Source: Symbiotaphrina buchneri | Taxonomy: Eukaryota > Ascomycota > Symbiotaphrinales > Symbiotaphrinaceae | DNA length: 64,000 nucleotides | Direction: 5' to 3' | Assembly (NCBI GenBank): GCA_001599915.1 | Contig: BCIG01000020.1 | Location: 310,001-374,000 of the forward strand | Shown: positions 22,742-34,788 of the stretch, one piece after another | Position numbering within the stretch: position 1 is the first letter of the stretch | Layout: the number at the start of each line of letters is the position of its first letter | Made by a program: the position numbers and the translations under genes | The notes under the pieces: generated by a model | What the model saw: the letters and a program-made list of their open reading frames with translations, nothing else | Told to the model about the DNA's origin: nothing | Database searches by the model: none

Positions 22742-25700
22742 AAAACACCGCCAAGACTTTTAGTTAGATATAGCCGTTTAACTCTTTACAGTTAACTTTC
22801 TTCCCAATTAGGAACAAACTGTGCCGGACTTTTAACAGCCGAAGTTCTGCGCTCTACCTACAGCTGAAACAGCTGTAATCACGCCAAAAATGCTGTGTAC
22901 CAAGCACACCGTGGTATATGACCCTAGATTGCGGCCTAGCTATAGTTGTTCACGTGTTATACCCCCTGGATTGCGCTATATCCATAGCTGTTATAGCTGT
23001 AATTAAACAAAAAGGGTCTTCAGTCAATACAAATCCTTCAAAGGTGTATATGTATATCCCTGGAAAATAATTTTACAAACGTAATCTTGCTAACAACTAC
23101 TTGGTAAACAAGAAAACATGTACAACTGTAACAACTACAAAACCACATTTTCTTCCCTTTAACCTGCCTCTTTTTTCTTCTCTTTATCACATATATTCTG
23201 AGATTTATTCAGTTCTTTCTTTAATTATTACTACTATTCTAATATGTTACAGAATCATAGACATCAACCTCTTGTAAAGGTTGATATGAACGTGGATAGA
23301 CCTGTAACCATACCTGATTCTATCATCATTAAACATCTATGATCCTTTTCAGCTTCTATTATTTTCTTATCTTCTTTACCATGTATGTATACTCCAGCTA
23401 AATAACTGTTTACTATATCATTCAGTATTATTTAAAATACAACATTGTATACTATGTTTACAATAGTTTAATTCTTTTGTTTCCAGTTAATTTATCCTGA
23501 AACACCTTTCTAAGAGCTTAAAGCTGTTGTAAAGAAGGTTACAGTTGATACAGTTCAAACTATAAACATTATAACAACTATATCAGTTAATAACACTGTA
23601 TAAACATCGTTTGACACAGGACCACTTAAGTAACCTGTATCTGTTCCTGATTGTTACTATGATATTTGATTCCAAGTCTTGTTCTTTAACACAACTATTA
23701 ATGTTAAGAGTTTGTTGAATAAAGATAATACATCATTAAACATATCAAACGTATTAAATAAAACCTATAATTCAATTAAAAAGAAACCGTTTTATCTGAC
23801 AGATAATGACCAAGCGTTCAAAACAAACCTTATTCAGAACAATTTATAATCAAGCTACTTAACAACATCATATACACCTAAAGGACCAGGGACATTCAAA
23901 CCAGTTGTCTTTAATCCAAATAGTTATTATCCCTTAGGACCTTTAACTAGATTACTGTTAATACAAGTAAAAATCTAACCTTCTATACATTGAACTGTAG
24001 ATTAAATTCCATCTCTTTAGAAGCTTTTACTGTGTTAGGATAGTTAGGGATAGGTGGATAGCTATTGAATCAAGTAGGAAAATAGATAGGGAAATATACT
24101 ATAAAGGAAACACCGTTATAAAACAATGGGAATAAAGTCTTTGTACAGGTTGTTACATAGAAAAATCACATAGAAAACCATATAAAGAAATCATCTATTT
24201 AAAACAAGAAACAAACATCAGTAAAACAGGTTCTGAATTTACTATCTAACATGCTGATCCTTTATCTTATTATCAAAAAAAGAGCTTTTATTTCCTGGAA
24301 TACAGAACATCAGAAAAACGTTGTTTTATTCTGTTCTACTAGAGTTTAGACCACATCATGTAATGTTAGTACAAAAGCACAAATCATCTTCTGTACCTTT
24401 TGTACCTTCTATACCCTTTTTCCCATTATACTACCTAGCTACAAGCCCAGTATATCACAGATTTTACCCTGTTTTACAGACTGTAATCCAGGACTAATTA
24501 CAGGTTAACATATCGATTTCTTACTGGTTACAAGTTTATACCATGTTATCAGCTTACCTTCAACTGTATCAACCTTTTTAAACACTTTAGATGAAATATA
24601 CAGTTTCTAAGAATCCTTACCTGAGTTACCTACAGTTTCTTATTATCAAAGACTTCAATTTAATGATTTATAACGTTCTTAATCATTATGTCTTATTATT
24701 AAACCTTTGTTTCTTTCTTTCTTTACAACTGTACCCTGTTATATAATCATACCTAGGTTTCCAAGGGCTTTTAATTCAGTAAACAAAGGTATTAATTCAC
24801 AGATTCATTATCTTAAACCTATAGATTAACAATGTTCATATTGTTTTATTCTGTATTATAAACACCAGGGTATACAAAATTAGGGGTCCTGTTGTAAAGA
24901 TAATGATATCCAACTCCTAATGATTTGTAAACTGTCTGAGTATCTATAAAACTTATTTACATTTTAAGAGACTTATGTTTATAAGTTTCATGATAATATT
25001 CATCAATATAACTGTATTCTGGCTTTTACATTCTTTAATTACACTATTGACTTACATTTCTATACTAGTTATGGTCTGAATGTGTTTATAGTTCATAAAG
25101 AACTGTATCATGTACATAGATCATTGTAAACTATCTTAGATAGACCATTACAATATATACAGCTGTTTATTTATAACTCTGTATATATAACCCAAGCTTG
25201 TTATCAATGGAATCTATAATTGAATCTGTATATCATCTACAATTTAACCAACATGTTATATAAGGTTAACCCTTTTATCAACATGTATTAAATTGTAAAT
25301 GAACAAATATATAACTTTACAATTGTAACCCAGAATATTTATATTCTGTTTAATCTATAAATACAGTTTATTCTTAAATATAGTGTTGATTATCATTGTA
25401 AGAATTTGTTGATAACAATAGAAATCACAGCTGTTGTACCTGATATGGACAATATTATCTTTTACAACCAGGAGATCTGTTTTATAAACTGAAACATCTT
25501 TGTTAAAGCATTTTAAACAATCAGTTATAGGTATCCAGTTTATATTCTTCTTTATTATGTTCTCTTATTTCCATATGAAAACCAGGGATTTGATTGGAAT
25601 ATTCTTATTAAAGATCATTAAAAAACTTAAAAGATTACTTGTTTTCAACAATAGGAATATTATCATTACAGGCTATACAATCAGTTTAATTACTTCTTGA

Positions 25701-26098
25701 TGTTCATTTATACTGAATGATTAGAACAACAATATTTGATTGATGTTTAATGTATATATAAATAATTAAAACTGGATTGGTGTTAAAATCACCAGAATAA
25801 CATCCATGCTGATATCTATATTGATATTACAGATGTATTAAATTATAACGATTTTAATCTAAGCTGTCTTAAACAACCTATTATTCTTTTCTTTACTTAT
25901 GTTGACAATCTATGATAAATGATGTAATTGTATCAAGACTCCATAGTAATTGTTCGTTATTTTGGTTGTTTAATGTTCTTTATCACATTTACAATCAACT
26001 TAAAATGGAGAAAGATCCAAGAAGAACTGTTACCTGGCTAAACTGTAGCTGATAACCCTGTTTTAGTTGTAAGGATATTTTATACAAAATAAACTGAG

Positions 26099-26368
26099 TT
26101 GTTACATAATCTGAAAAAGAAACATGTCTTTGGTAAATATGTTGGTTATGTTTGGATAATTAAGTATCAGAAATACAAACTGTTACATATGTATCTGTTT
26201 TTATTCCTTGTTATAACAGATTGTTTTGATACACTTGAATACATTGATAAGATCATATCAACAGAGATACCCAATCGTTCTGATATTGAACTATATCAAA
26301 TTGTAACAACTATAATGTTATATAGTCTGTGTGATATAGGTATACATTCCTTACTATCTTGTATATAA
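26099..26368 (+). pseudogene. Helitron Rep (HUH) domain remnant
   Basis: The reading frame keeps VWIIKYQKYKLLHMYLFLFL, which aligns with the family pattern V-x-E-x-Q-K-R-G-L-P-H-x-H. It then keeps YIDKIISTEIPNRSDIELYQ and IVTTIMLYSLCDIG, matching the segment around D-x-I-x-A-E-I-P and the later M-I-H-G-P-C-G. The second His of the HUH pair reads Tyr, as a C-to-T change would give. The fragment is bounded by stops. Confidence 0.8.
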
Positions 26369-27659
26369 CAAGATTGTCATCAATGTTATCATTGTTAAAA
26401 GGGTTTTTTAAAGACATTATATAATTATATAACCATCAGTGATAATGGTTATCCACTTTACCAATGATGGAATAATAGTTAATATCTATAAGTTATCAAT
26501 TTATCTGGGAACTTTATGTTTAATAACCATTGGATTGTTTCTTATAATCTATATCTTTTACATAAGTATTAAGTATATATTAATGTTAAAGTTTGTATAA
26601 TTGCCAAGGTTGTAAAATATATTTACAAGTATATTTACAAAGGTTCTAACCGGTTTACAATGGAATTACATCAAGATAATATAGTTGTAAACAGCTTGGA
26701 TAAGATTTACAATTATTTACAAGCTTGTTATGTTAAACTGATAAAAGCTGTATAGTATCTTTTTGAGTTTGTAAATCATAAGAAAAATCCTTTTGTTTAT
26801 CCTCTTAGTTATTATCTTCCTGGTTAACAACCTGTATATTTCTAGACAAATAATACAATAGATGAATTACAAACACAAGTAAATATTATATGTTTTATAT
26901 TTATAGTATTCTTTAAGTATAATGTTAAGAATCCAGATGATTGTAACAAGTTCTATCAACAGTTTCCTGAATACTATACCTATAACAAATTTAATTGTAT
27001 ATAAAATATACATAAGGTTAAAGAAAAGTTTATAATTAACTGTATGTATCACTGTATATCTATTGTAGATAAACGTTTTTTCCTATGGTTGTTACTGATC
27101 ATTGTTTATAGATCATAATTATTTAAATACCTATATACTGTTAATGGAATCTGTTACCCAATCTTTCAAGAAGTTTATCTTGTTCTTGGATTACTGGAGA
27201 ATGATTAGAAGTAGATTACATGTTTTAAAAAGGTTGTACTCTTTGTATTTGAATAGATACTATGGACTTTATATACTATGATTCTCTTATATAAAGGTAT
27301 GATTCAGTCTGTCTGTATCTAGAATCAGTTCTAGGATCAACTATGTAATGATCTTTCCTGAAAGCTATAACAACTGTAGATTGATACAGCTGGTTTTCAA
27401 GACTTACATTTTAATTATAGCCTGTATCTGATTTCACAGATCTTTAAAAATACATATAAATCACTTGTAGATTTTGGTTTCCTGACTTTTATCCATAATT
27501 AAACTGATTATAAGAATAATCCCTTGATTCTGAACAAAATAAACTATGATGTTTAGGTTAAGACTATGTTTACAAGAAAATGATATCTACTTTTAAACCC
27601 TGGTTAAAAGTTTTATTTTTACTGTATTACAACGATAACAACTGTACAACCATTTCATA

Positions 27660-28911
27660 TGTTATTCTTTTTGAACAATGTTACAGGTATAAGGAAAACC
27701 TTCTTTTACAAGGTACTTTGTAATCATTTTTAAAGACAAGGAAAGATTGTTATCTATGTTGTTTCTTCTAGGATCACAATCTTATTTCTTTCTAAAGGTT
27801 GTACAACCTATTCATGGTTTAAGATTCCTTTGGATCTTATTAACAACAACCTGATTTGTTTTACAACCAATAGTTAGACTATAGAATTCATATATTGTAC
27901 TTTCCTTATTATCTAGGATAAAGTACCTATATAAGACAAGAGATGTTTTAAAACTACAGATTTAACCCTTTGTTTTATTCTTGATAAGAACGAATTCTTT
28001 AATGGTATTCCAATGATTTTTAAAGATAACTTTGTTTAAATTCTTTCAATTATTGTACATGGAAACCAAAGGGTTATTGTACAAGTTTATTTTCAGAAGT
28101 CCATGTTATAGTTGTATTGTGAAAAACTACAGTTATCTTAGAATTACAGATTATAAACAACAGGTTAAACAAATAATTATTACATTAGATATAGTAACTT
28201 TTCTATAATCTAAATCTTTATAACTGTATTCTAGTTATAAAAGGTATCCAGTCTTTTCAATTACTTGTATGTTTTTATGAATATATATTCTCTCATGATA
28301 TACTTGATCATATGTTAGAATACTTAGAGTTCTTTATTGATTGATTAATTCTTAGTATATAAAATAACTCAGTTAATAAGTTCAATGATTTTCTTCTAAA
28401 CCAGATACCAGGTAAAGTCTTTACATATTATTCTGTAAATATAATAGATGTTCTGAATGATATAAATACAGTAGATATATTACTTTCTGAATTTCTTGTG
28501 ATAATCAATGTTGTTATCATTCTTCCTGTGTAATTACGGCTTAAAGTTAATGTACCTGTTATGTTACTATGTAACCTTTATTTGTAAGAAGGTCTTTATA
28601 ATGATACCTGGTTTTTAATCACTAGGTTGCAAACCAGATATATTAAGGCCTGTATCCTTAAGAATGAGTTTAATGATTATTTTAAGGTTTTACCCTGTAT
28701 ACCGTTAAATACAAAGGAGAATGATTTCCTCTCTGTTCTTATACACAGACAATTTTCAATCTGTCTTTGTTTTGTTATAACTGTTAACAAGTCCCAGGGT
28801 CAATTATTCAATATAGTTGATATTGATTTACAGCTAGGAACATTTGTACACGGTCAGATATATGTTGTATTCTTATATGTTATTATTGTTACAGGTTTAT
28901 CTGTTTTGTAG
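27660..28911 (+). pseudogene. Helitron Pif1-like helicase remnant
   Basis: Helicase motifs appear in order on the + strand. A decayed Walker A (FFLNNVTGIRKTFFYK) lies at about 27,666-27,713. The following segment VVSSRITILFLSKGCTTYSW leads to FKIPLDL at about 27,755-27,840. NEFFNGIPMIFKDNF with VHGNQRVIVQ lies at about 27,990-28,085. The C-terminal motif RQFSICLCFVITVNKSQGQ with DLQLGTFVHGQIYV lies at about 28,750-28,870. In the last stretch K-x-Q-G-Q and H-G-Q are still intact. The order and spacing identify the Helitron RepHel protein. Confidence 0.85.
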
Positions 28912-30434
28912 AATGAGAATCAGGAGTAAAAGACTGATAATATTGTTTACCCTAAGGTTTTATTACATCTATGATCTTAAACAACCAGGTAACAAAGACT
29001 ATATACTGTATAGTACAGGGCTAGTAATTGTTTTGTATATAACATTTATTAATATAAAAGTTTACATGTTGTTTTTGGTTCTTTCTAATAAGATATCTTT
29101 TTATATTAACTGTAATTGTTAACCGTTTCTTTATAGTTACTAAAATTTTTTTAACAATAATACAAGATTTATTCTTGGATTTGATTCAAAATACAACTGT
29201 AAAAAAGAACAGTAGACAGAATACTGTTTTCTTAAAGCTGTTATCTGTAACAGGATAAGTACAGCTGTAACAACTAATTCTTATTAACCTTATGTTGTTT
29301 GATTTTTAAACAACTGTTTATAACAGAATGAATACAGTTGTAACAACTATTTCTTTTTGATCTTATGTTCTTTGATCTTATCATGAAGTTTAGCCAGTTT
29401 AAAACATTTGTTGTTGATTTATCTTAGTAACTTGTTCATATCTGTTTAAATCACTTAAGGTTTATATTCTGTAGTCTTGGGTTTCTTGACAACAAATGAA
29501 TCATCTGTATCAGTTTTAAGGGAATGTTTTTGTTTGTTTGATATAAAGTATGTAGTTTTCTTATTAAAAGCTGTAAAAAATGTTTAGTATTGTTTTATAA
29601 GATATTATAATTGTAACTGTAACAATTGTATATACCCTGTATAACAGTATATAAACTGTAACAGGTTTCTGTAAAACTAAAGTAACAGTTTGTATATGAT
29701 CTCTTAAGAGTATCAGATAATGTTATACATCAGGTATAAGGATCATAAACCTTGATACAATGGTTGTAAGGTTTCAAAACAGCTGTACCAGTTGATTGTA
29801 TTATAAAGGCCTTTATATTGACCAGCTGTTTTTTGAACCTATGTAACTTGGTAACCTGTTCAGGATCTTGATTCAGTTTTCCTCTCTTTTAAGGATTACA
29901 GATGATAGATAGCTTTGTAACATGGTTAAGTACTTTATTCAATAAGAATGTATCCTTTAATCCTTGAAGAATGAATCCTGTCTTTTTGTACTATTATAAC
30001 ATTAGTAAAAACCGTAACAGAAGTAAGCTTTACATACTTTATCATAAGATATCTTAACATGTTTTACAGCTATAAGGTTTATAATCCCTTTTTAATCTTT
30101 AATCCTTCTTGTAAATCAGCTAGCTGGTATGTTGTATTTGATTTCTTTATCTGTATCTATCATAGCCTTTAATAAATAACTAGATACAGGATGTTTTAAT
30201 TGAAGTTCATTTATAAGTAAGTTTATATTGTTTACATTAATCATTGATATAATACATGTAACTTTTCTCTATGGTTTACAGGTTAATATTGATTTATAAT
30301 CATTTGATTCATTTGATTCATTGCTTCTGTTTATAGAAACAGGATTGTTATTGTCTAAGACTTTATCTATGATATAATATACAACTGTTTTCTCTTTGTC
30401 TTTATATCAGTTACCTTTTGTTAACATTATAATC

Positions 30435-30565
30435 AATGTAACTAGTGTAGTTATACTTTGCTTAGATGTAATCAATATAACTAGTACAGTTATACCTTGT
30501 TTAAATATAGTTAACATAGTTGATATAGTTGTTCCTTGTTTAGATACAGTTAACATAGTTACAGG
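30435..30565. repeat. 39-bp minisatellite, about 3.4 copies
   Basis: Units at 30435-30473, 30474-30512 and 30513-30551 plus a partial fourth share the pattern AA(C/T)(A/G)TA(A/G)(C/T)TAG... ending in TAGATAYAGTT-like sequence. It lies inside the Helitron, 3' of the helicase. Confidence 0.7.
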
Positions 30566-30862
30566 TTACTTTGTTAATAGCTCTGATATCTTTAAACATG
30601 GTTTTATATATTCAAAAAAGATCTTAAAAATGTAATCATGTATATCCTACGATAATAATTAACATTATTCAATGTTTATTTAGTAACATATGTAAAAACA
30701 TACTATTGTCAATTGTTTCAACCTGATTCAATCCTGATTATAAATTGTTTATATGATTTAGTTAATTTGTTACAATTGTTTCAATTGTATATAACCCTTT
30801 ACTGTTATTTATAGTCTCTTTAGATTACTATTATTAAATAGGTATAATAGCTATTGTTTAAC

Positions 30863-31005
30863 CATAATAGGTTATTAAAACATAATAGATTGTTAAGATA
30901 CAATAGGTTATTAAATTGTAATAGATTATTGAGATACAATAGGTTATTAAAACACAATAGATTGTTGATGTGTAACAGATTCTTAAGATATAATAAACTG
31001 TGTAT
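30863..31005. repeat. 18-bp minisatellite, about 7-8 copies, with 36-bp higher order
   Basis: Consecutive 18-bp units contain AATAGRTTRTTAARA. Alternate units resemble each other more closely (GGTTATTAAAA versus GATTGTTAAGA), giving a 36-bp higher-order period. It lies inside the Helitron near its 3' end. Confidence 0.75.
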
Positions 31006-31690
31006 TCTGTTATGTATTTATAATAGTTATTATTAAATATTCTATAACCTGGATTTCCTTACTATCTTGTATTTTACTTTGTTACAGTTAGAAACTTTTT
31101 ATAACTATAAAGAATATATATACAGGAGGTCTTTTATTCTTAACATCTTTATTATCTTTCTCCAGGTCAATACTCATGTATTCAGTCTATATCAACTAAA
31201 TTAGTTATGTTCTATTATTACAGTTATTACAACTACAAATACAATGTTCATCATACAGGTAAGGAATTTGATTGTACTCTATAACCGTTTATTGATGTCG
31301 TAAAATCAATATATAAGGAGATAAGATAGAAGTAAGGATGTTTGCTTACATCATCAAACAGACGGTTCAGGTTGTTGATGTTGGATGACCCTGGGTCCGT
31401 CATTTTTCATGTCTTGATACCTAATCCTCATTAGTTTAGTTATCAAGATCATCAAAATACCATCTAAAATCATTATATTTTGATGAAAATCACGTTCTGA
31501 TCAATGAAATGATGATAAAACTTACCTATCTGGATCACTAAAGTAGTTTCTTATTGTTAACTAACCTTCTGTTGGTGGTAAAGTACGTGGTAAGATAAGG
31601 ATGTAGGAGAGAAAGTAAGGAAAGGTTTGATGGGTTTGTATACGTTATTGACTAGGAACTATTCCTGATTAGGATTCAATAGTCACATGA

Positions 31691-31725
31691 CCACCCTCGA
31701 GTAATCGAGGGTGGCATAAATCTAG
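31691..31725 (+). other. Helitron 3' terminal hairpin and CTRR end
   Basis: Stem CCACCCTCGA (31691-31700), loop GTAA, stem TCGAGGGTGG (31705-31714), then CATAAAT and CTAG (31722-31725), followed by host T. The structure and its distance from the end are diagnostic for Helitrons. Confidence 0.88.
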
Positions 31726-32217
31726 TTCACATAATCAAAGTTGTATCAGCCTTTATGGTAGTAGGTGTGTCAGATGCTGTCAAATGTATGATATGGCTGC
31801 AGCCAGGATGCCAGGCGCAAAGAGGGCATGGGTGTACGAAGGGGCTAGCCTGGCACCCGACTACTCTCAGTTACCAGTAGACCTTTTCAGAGTCCTGCGG
31901 TGCACATGACATTGATGCTTAAAGTGATTTGATATCGCCAAGCAATTGTCGCGAACCCCACGAATTTAGGAGTTAGACGCGCCTCTGCTGGTGGTGTTCG
32001 CCGCGTTACACGACAACTGCCTACCTACCTAAGGTACCTTATGGATTGCTTCTCTGACTTGACGTCCTAGCCCACAACACGGGTCAGATGCACGATCTAG
32101 ACGCCGGTCATAATCACAAGAATTGTATCATGGGGCATTGGTGAGAACAGTATCGAAAACAGCCCCTGGCTGCTTCACGTCGATTCCTGCGATTGGACCA
32201 TTGCAGCACAATTCAAG
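31726..32217. other. Intergenic region upstream of the GCP4 gene
   Basis: 492 bp of ordinary composition between the Helitron 3' end and the GCP4 start. It contains one CTACCTACCTAAGGTACCTT cluster near 32,018-32,040. No gene seen. Confidence 0.5.
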
Positions 32218-34632
32218 ATGCTACACGAAATCTTCCTCTGTCTTTCCGGCCATAATTCGACCCTTCTTTCAGCTTCAACTAGCCCTGAAACGGGTTCTCC
32301 TTTTCCAGGAAATAAGCTGCTATCACCACCAGAGCAAGCTCTGCTGGGGTCTATTGCACGTCTGAGCCGACTGCATCGCGACATATCCGCTCGTGCGACA
32401 CGGATAACAACATCCCATCCCTCTGCTGTATGCAAGGCGGTCTCGACAGCCATTCTGTCTACGTATCTCGGACAGTATCAGCGGAAGATCCTAGAGGTGG
32501 AAAGGAAGATTCTTCAAAATGACGCAGACTTGGTCGGGACTTTGGGCATCGTCCCTCTTTCCGCCGTGGTCAGAGAGTTCGACACCTGGATGAGACGTAT
32601 GGAATGGTTTGCGCAATTGACAGATTTCATGTTGCCTGACCACGAAGCTGATGGGAGCACACACTCGCGGCAGAAAGTCGCGCCTACTGGCCACTTATGC
32701 GAAGGTGCTGCAATCATAAATAGGCTAAGGGATGAGGCGCGTACTGGGTATCCTGATATCGAAAAGGTTGTGAATCACCTGACTAAGGTGGCCGAAATGG
32801 CATGGTTGCGGCAATTGTCAAGTTGGGTCCTATACGGGAAGCTGCCAGAGTTTGGAGCGGACGACTTTTTCATACAGAAGTTTAGCCGGAGGGCGGAAGA
32901 TGATGCTGGTGACAGGTCAACCTTCGCGATTCAGACCACGCTTCTGCCCGTTTTCGTGACAGCATCGACCGCTTCTTCAATTCTCTTTATTGGGCGTTCG
33001 CTGAACCTCATCCGGACACGAGCGGCCCAATTGATGTCCACTGGTGGACTTGGGGTGGCCTCATCTCCAGAGTTGGCTCTTTTACCAACTCATCTGCGCC
33101 AGTTATCTATGTTGGTCCCTCCAATCTCAGCCTCTTCGCTTTCAAACGCTGTCGCAGCCATCCGATTATCTCTATCACAGAATACTCTTCAGCAGCTACT
33201 ACCTTTGCCCAAGATCATTCAGGTACTAGAATTGCTTCGAAACTTCTTTCTCTTAGGTCGAGGAGAATTTGCGATCGCTTTGATTACCCAGGCGGACGAA
33301 GCTATACAATTCCGCCGTCCCCGGCCGTCCCTGCGAGAGGATTCGCGAAAACCGCTTCCGGGTCTGGACGCCGTCGTATTGAAGGACGGCGAGATCCTAG
33401 CTGTCCTTGCTCGTACATGGGCTGTTTTATCATTCATGCAGAAAGGTGAAGACGTCATCGACGATGAACTTGACCTCGCTCGCGACCTTATCAATCTCGA
33501 ACGTTCCAAGGCCAACGACGAGACTATGGCCGCGTTCAATGGATCGGATACTGAGGAATCAAATTACGAATATCTTGAAACTTCCTTCAAAGACCTGCTT
33601 CTTCCTGTCTCAACCAGTCTAACCCTTAGTATACCGTCTCCGCTGGACCTGTTTCTTACCTCTACGGATGCACAGACTTATTCTACGATCCATGCATACT
33701 TACTCAGTATTCGCCGCGGCCACCACAGATTATCTCACATGTGGCGCAATACACCCATCCGGCGAGATCATCCGGCTCCACCGGGACCGCCGTACAGCAA
33801 TACACCCCTGGGGCAAGCAACTTTGACAAAAAGGAGATTAAGATCTCATGGCCGCAATCTGTGGATGCGGCCGATTTGGGCAACTAGCAGCGCAGCGCTC
33901 TTCTTGTTGGGCGAGCTAGGCGCCTATCTTCAGCAAGACGTTGTTGAAGCCTCTTGGGAGGAGTTTCGATCATGGATTGAACAACCTCAGAAGCAATCAT
34001 CGAGGCCTCCCACATCTGCTTCTACGATGTCCGGCCTCTCGATCCCGGATTCAGCTTTTCCTTCTGCAAGCGGTGACATGACAGGGTCAACTTCGGCTTT
34101 TGTCCAAGAGCGTCCTCCTCATGATCCTGAAACGCTGTCTCGTGCCCACAGCTCCTATCTGGCTGCTCTAGCACAAGCGATCTTGCTCACAGACTTCGTA
34201 TTTACGAATACGCTACGGAAATTTCTTCAAAACCTCGACCTTTACCTATCCCTAATCGGGCGACTACAGTCCGTTCAACACAATATTGATCTTGAATTAG
34301 ATGATGGTGTAGTCGATGCATTCACCAATTTCGAAAGGGAGGAAGTAGATGTCAAGCAGCAGTTGCTGGGCGCACGCGGAGACGTCGAGCTCGGCATGCA
34401 CAGGTTGGTGACACGGCTGAAAGAATTAGACAGGGACACCACACGGGGAGCCGGATGGGCCAGACGCCGACTACATACCGCTTTTAGCTCCGGGACACCG
34501 AATACGGCTCTGGAGTTTGCTCCAGGAAAGCCAGCAGGCATCGATAGGTTGCTGATGAAGTTGGACTATGAACGTTTAGCTTATTCGGCGCTTGAAGAGA
34601 AAAATGCCGTGAGGGAGATTTCCCCAGCATAA
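32218..34632 (+). CDS. Gamma-tubulin complex component (GCP4 type)
   Basis: Spc97/Spc98-family subunit of the gamma-tubulin ring complex, which nucleates microtubules at spindle pole bodies. A single exon encodes 804 residues from the ATG at 32218, whose opening MLHEIFLCLSGHNSTLL is the classic GCP4 N terminus (M-L-H-E-L/I-L-x-x-L-x-G). The GRIP1 region continues with LSPPEQALLGSIARLSRLHR and ILQNDADLVGTLGIVPLSAV. The C-terminal GRIP2 region holds LLSIRRGHHRLSHMW and LLTDFVFTNTLRKFLQNLDL. A disordered Ser/Pro insert sits at about residues 580-640. Length agrees with fungal GCP4. The fragment LGRGEFAIALITQADE matches the L-G-R-G-E-L/F motif of the family. Confidence 0.92.
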   Translation: MLHEIFLCLSGHNSTLLSASTSPETGSPFPGNKLLSPPEQALLGSIARLSRLHRDISARATRITTSHPSAVCKAVSTAILSTYLGQYQRKILEVERKILQNDADLVGTLGIVPLSAVVREFDTWMRRMEWFAQLTDFMLPDHEADGSTHSRQKVAPTGHLCEGAAIINRLRDEARTGYPDIEKVVNHLTKVAEMAWLRQLSSWVLYGKLPEFGADDFFIQKFSRRAEDDAGDRSTFAIQTTLLPVFVTASTASSILFIGRSLNLIRTRAAQLMSTGGLGVASSPELALLPTHLRQLSMLVPPISASSLSNAVAAIRLSLSQNTLQQLLPLPKIIQVLELLRNFFLLGRGEFAIALITQADEAIQFRRPRPSLREDSRKPLPGLDAVVLKDGEILAVLARTWAVLSFMQKGEDVIDDELDLARDLINLERSKANDETMAAFNGSDTEESNYEYLETSFKDLLLPVSTSLTLSIPSPLDLFLTSTDAQTYSTIHAYLLSIRRGHHRLSHMWRNTPIRRDHPAPPGPPYSNTPLGQATLTKRRLRSHGRNLWMRPIWATSSAALFLLGELGAYLQQDVVEASWEEFRSWIEQPQKQSSRPPTSASTMSGLSIPDSAFPSASGDMTGSTSAFVQERPPHDPETLSRAHSSYLAALAQAILLTDFVFTNTLRKFLQNLDLYLSLIGRLQSVQHNIDLELDDGVVDAFTNFEREEVDVKQQLLGARGDVELGMHRLVTRLKELDRDTTRGAGWARRRLHTAFSSGTPNTALEFAPGKPAGIDRLLMKLDYERLAYSALEEKNAVREISPA

Positions 34633-34788
34633 CTCTGAAGCTTCTCCAAAAACGGCCATGCATGGCATAATTGCAGCAGTCCCTTTGGAAACCCTTGTGT
34701 AAAAGCCCCGTTTGCGGACTGGGGTCCATAGTGCGCCACGGAATTGGAGTCCCTGGACCCCTTCCATTCACACCTTATTTACACCTTC

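Larger units (their letters stand above)
22726..31725 (+). mobile_element. Helitron (rolling-circle DNA transposon), about 9.0 kb, RIP-decayed
   Basis: Both ends fit Helitron rules. The 5' end is TCTATAATACTACTAC, matching the TCTMTAYTA-type terminus, preceded by host A (22725). The 3' end has a perfect 10-bp hairpin followed seven bases later by CTAG, then host T (31726), so insertion was between A and T. Inside, on the + strand, are recognisable remains of the Rep domain (about 26.1-26.4 kb) and a Pif1-type helicase (about 27.66-28.91 kb), in the expected order. The interior is extremely AT-rich with many TpA steps and stops, as RIP produces. The termini are less affected. It is dead as a coding element. 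About 3.4 kb before Rep and 2.8 kb after the helicase carry no recognisable gene. Confidence 0.88.

Noticed and set aside
25500-25700. Hydrophobic open frame in the AT-rich block
   Set aside because: AT-rich DNA yields Phe/Ile/Leu-rich frames by chance. It lies within the Helitron and cannot be aligned by eye to a RepHel segment with confidence.
30396-30635. Open frame over the 39-bp repeats that looks like a repetitive hydrophobic peptide
   Set aside because: It is the translation of a minisatellite inside a decayed Helitron, with no start context or codon bias.
30854-31036. Open frame with repeated N-R-L-L units
   Set aside because: Produced by the 18-bp tandem repeat; not a gene and not a CRISPR array, since there are no unique spacers.
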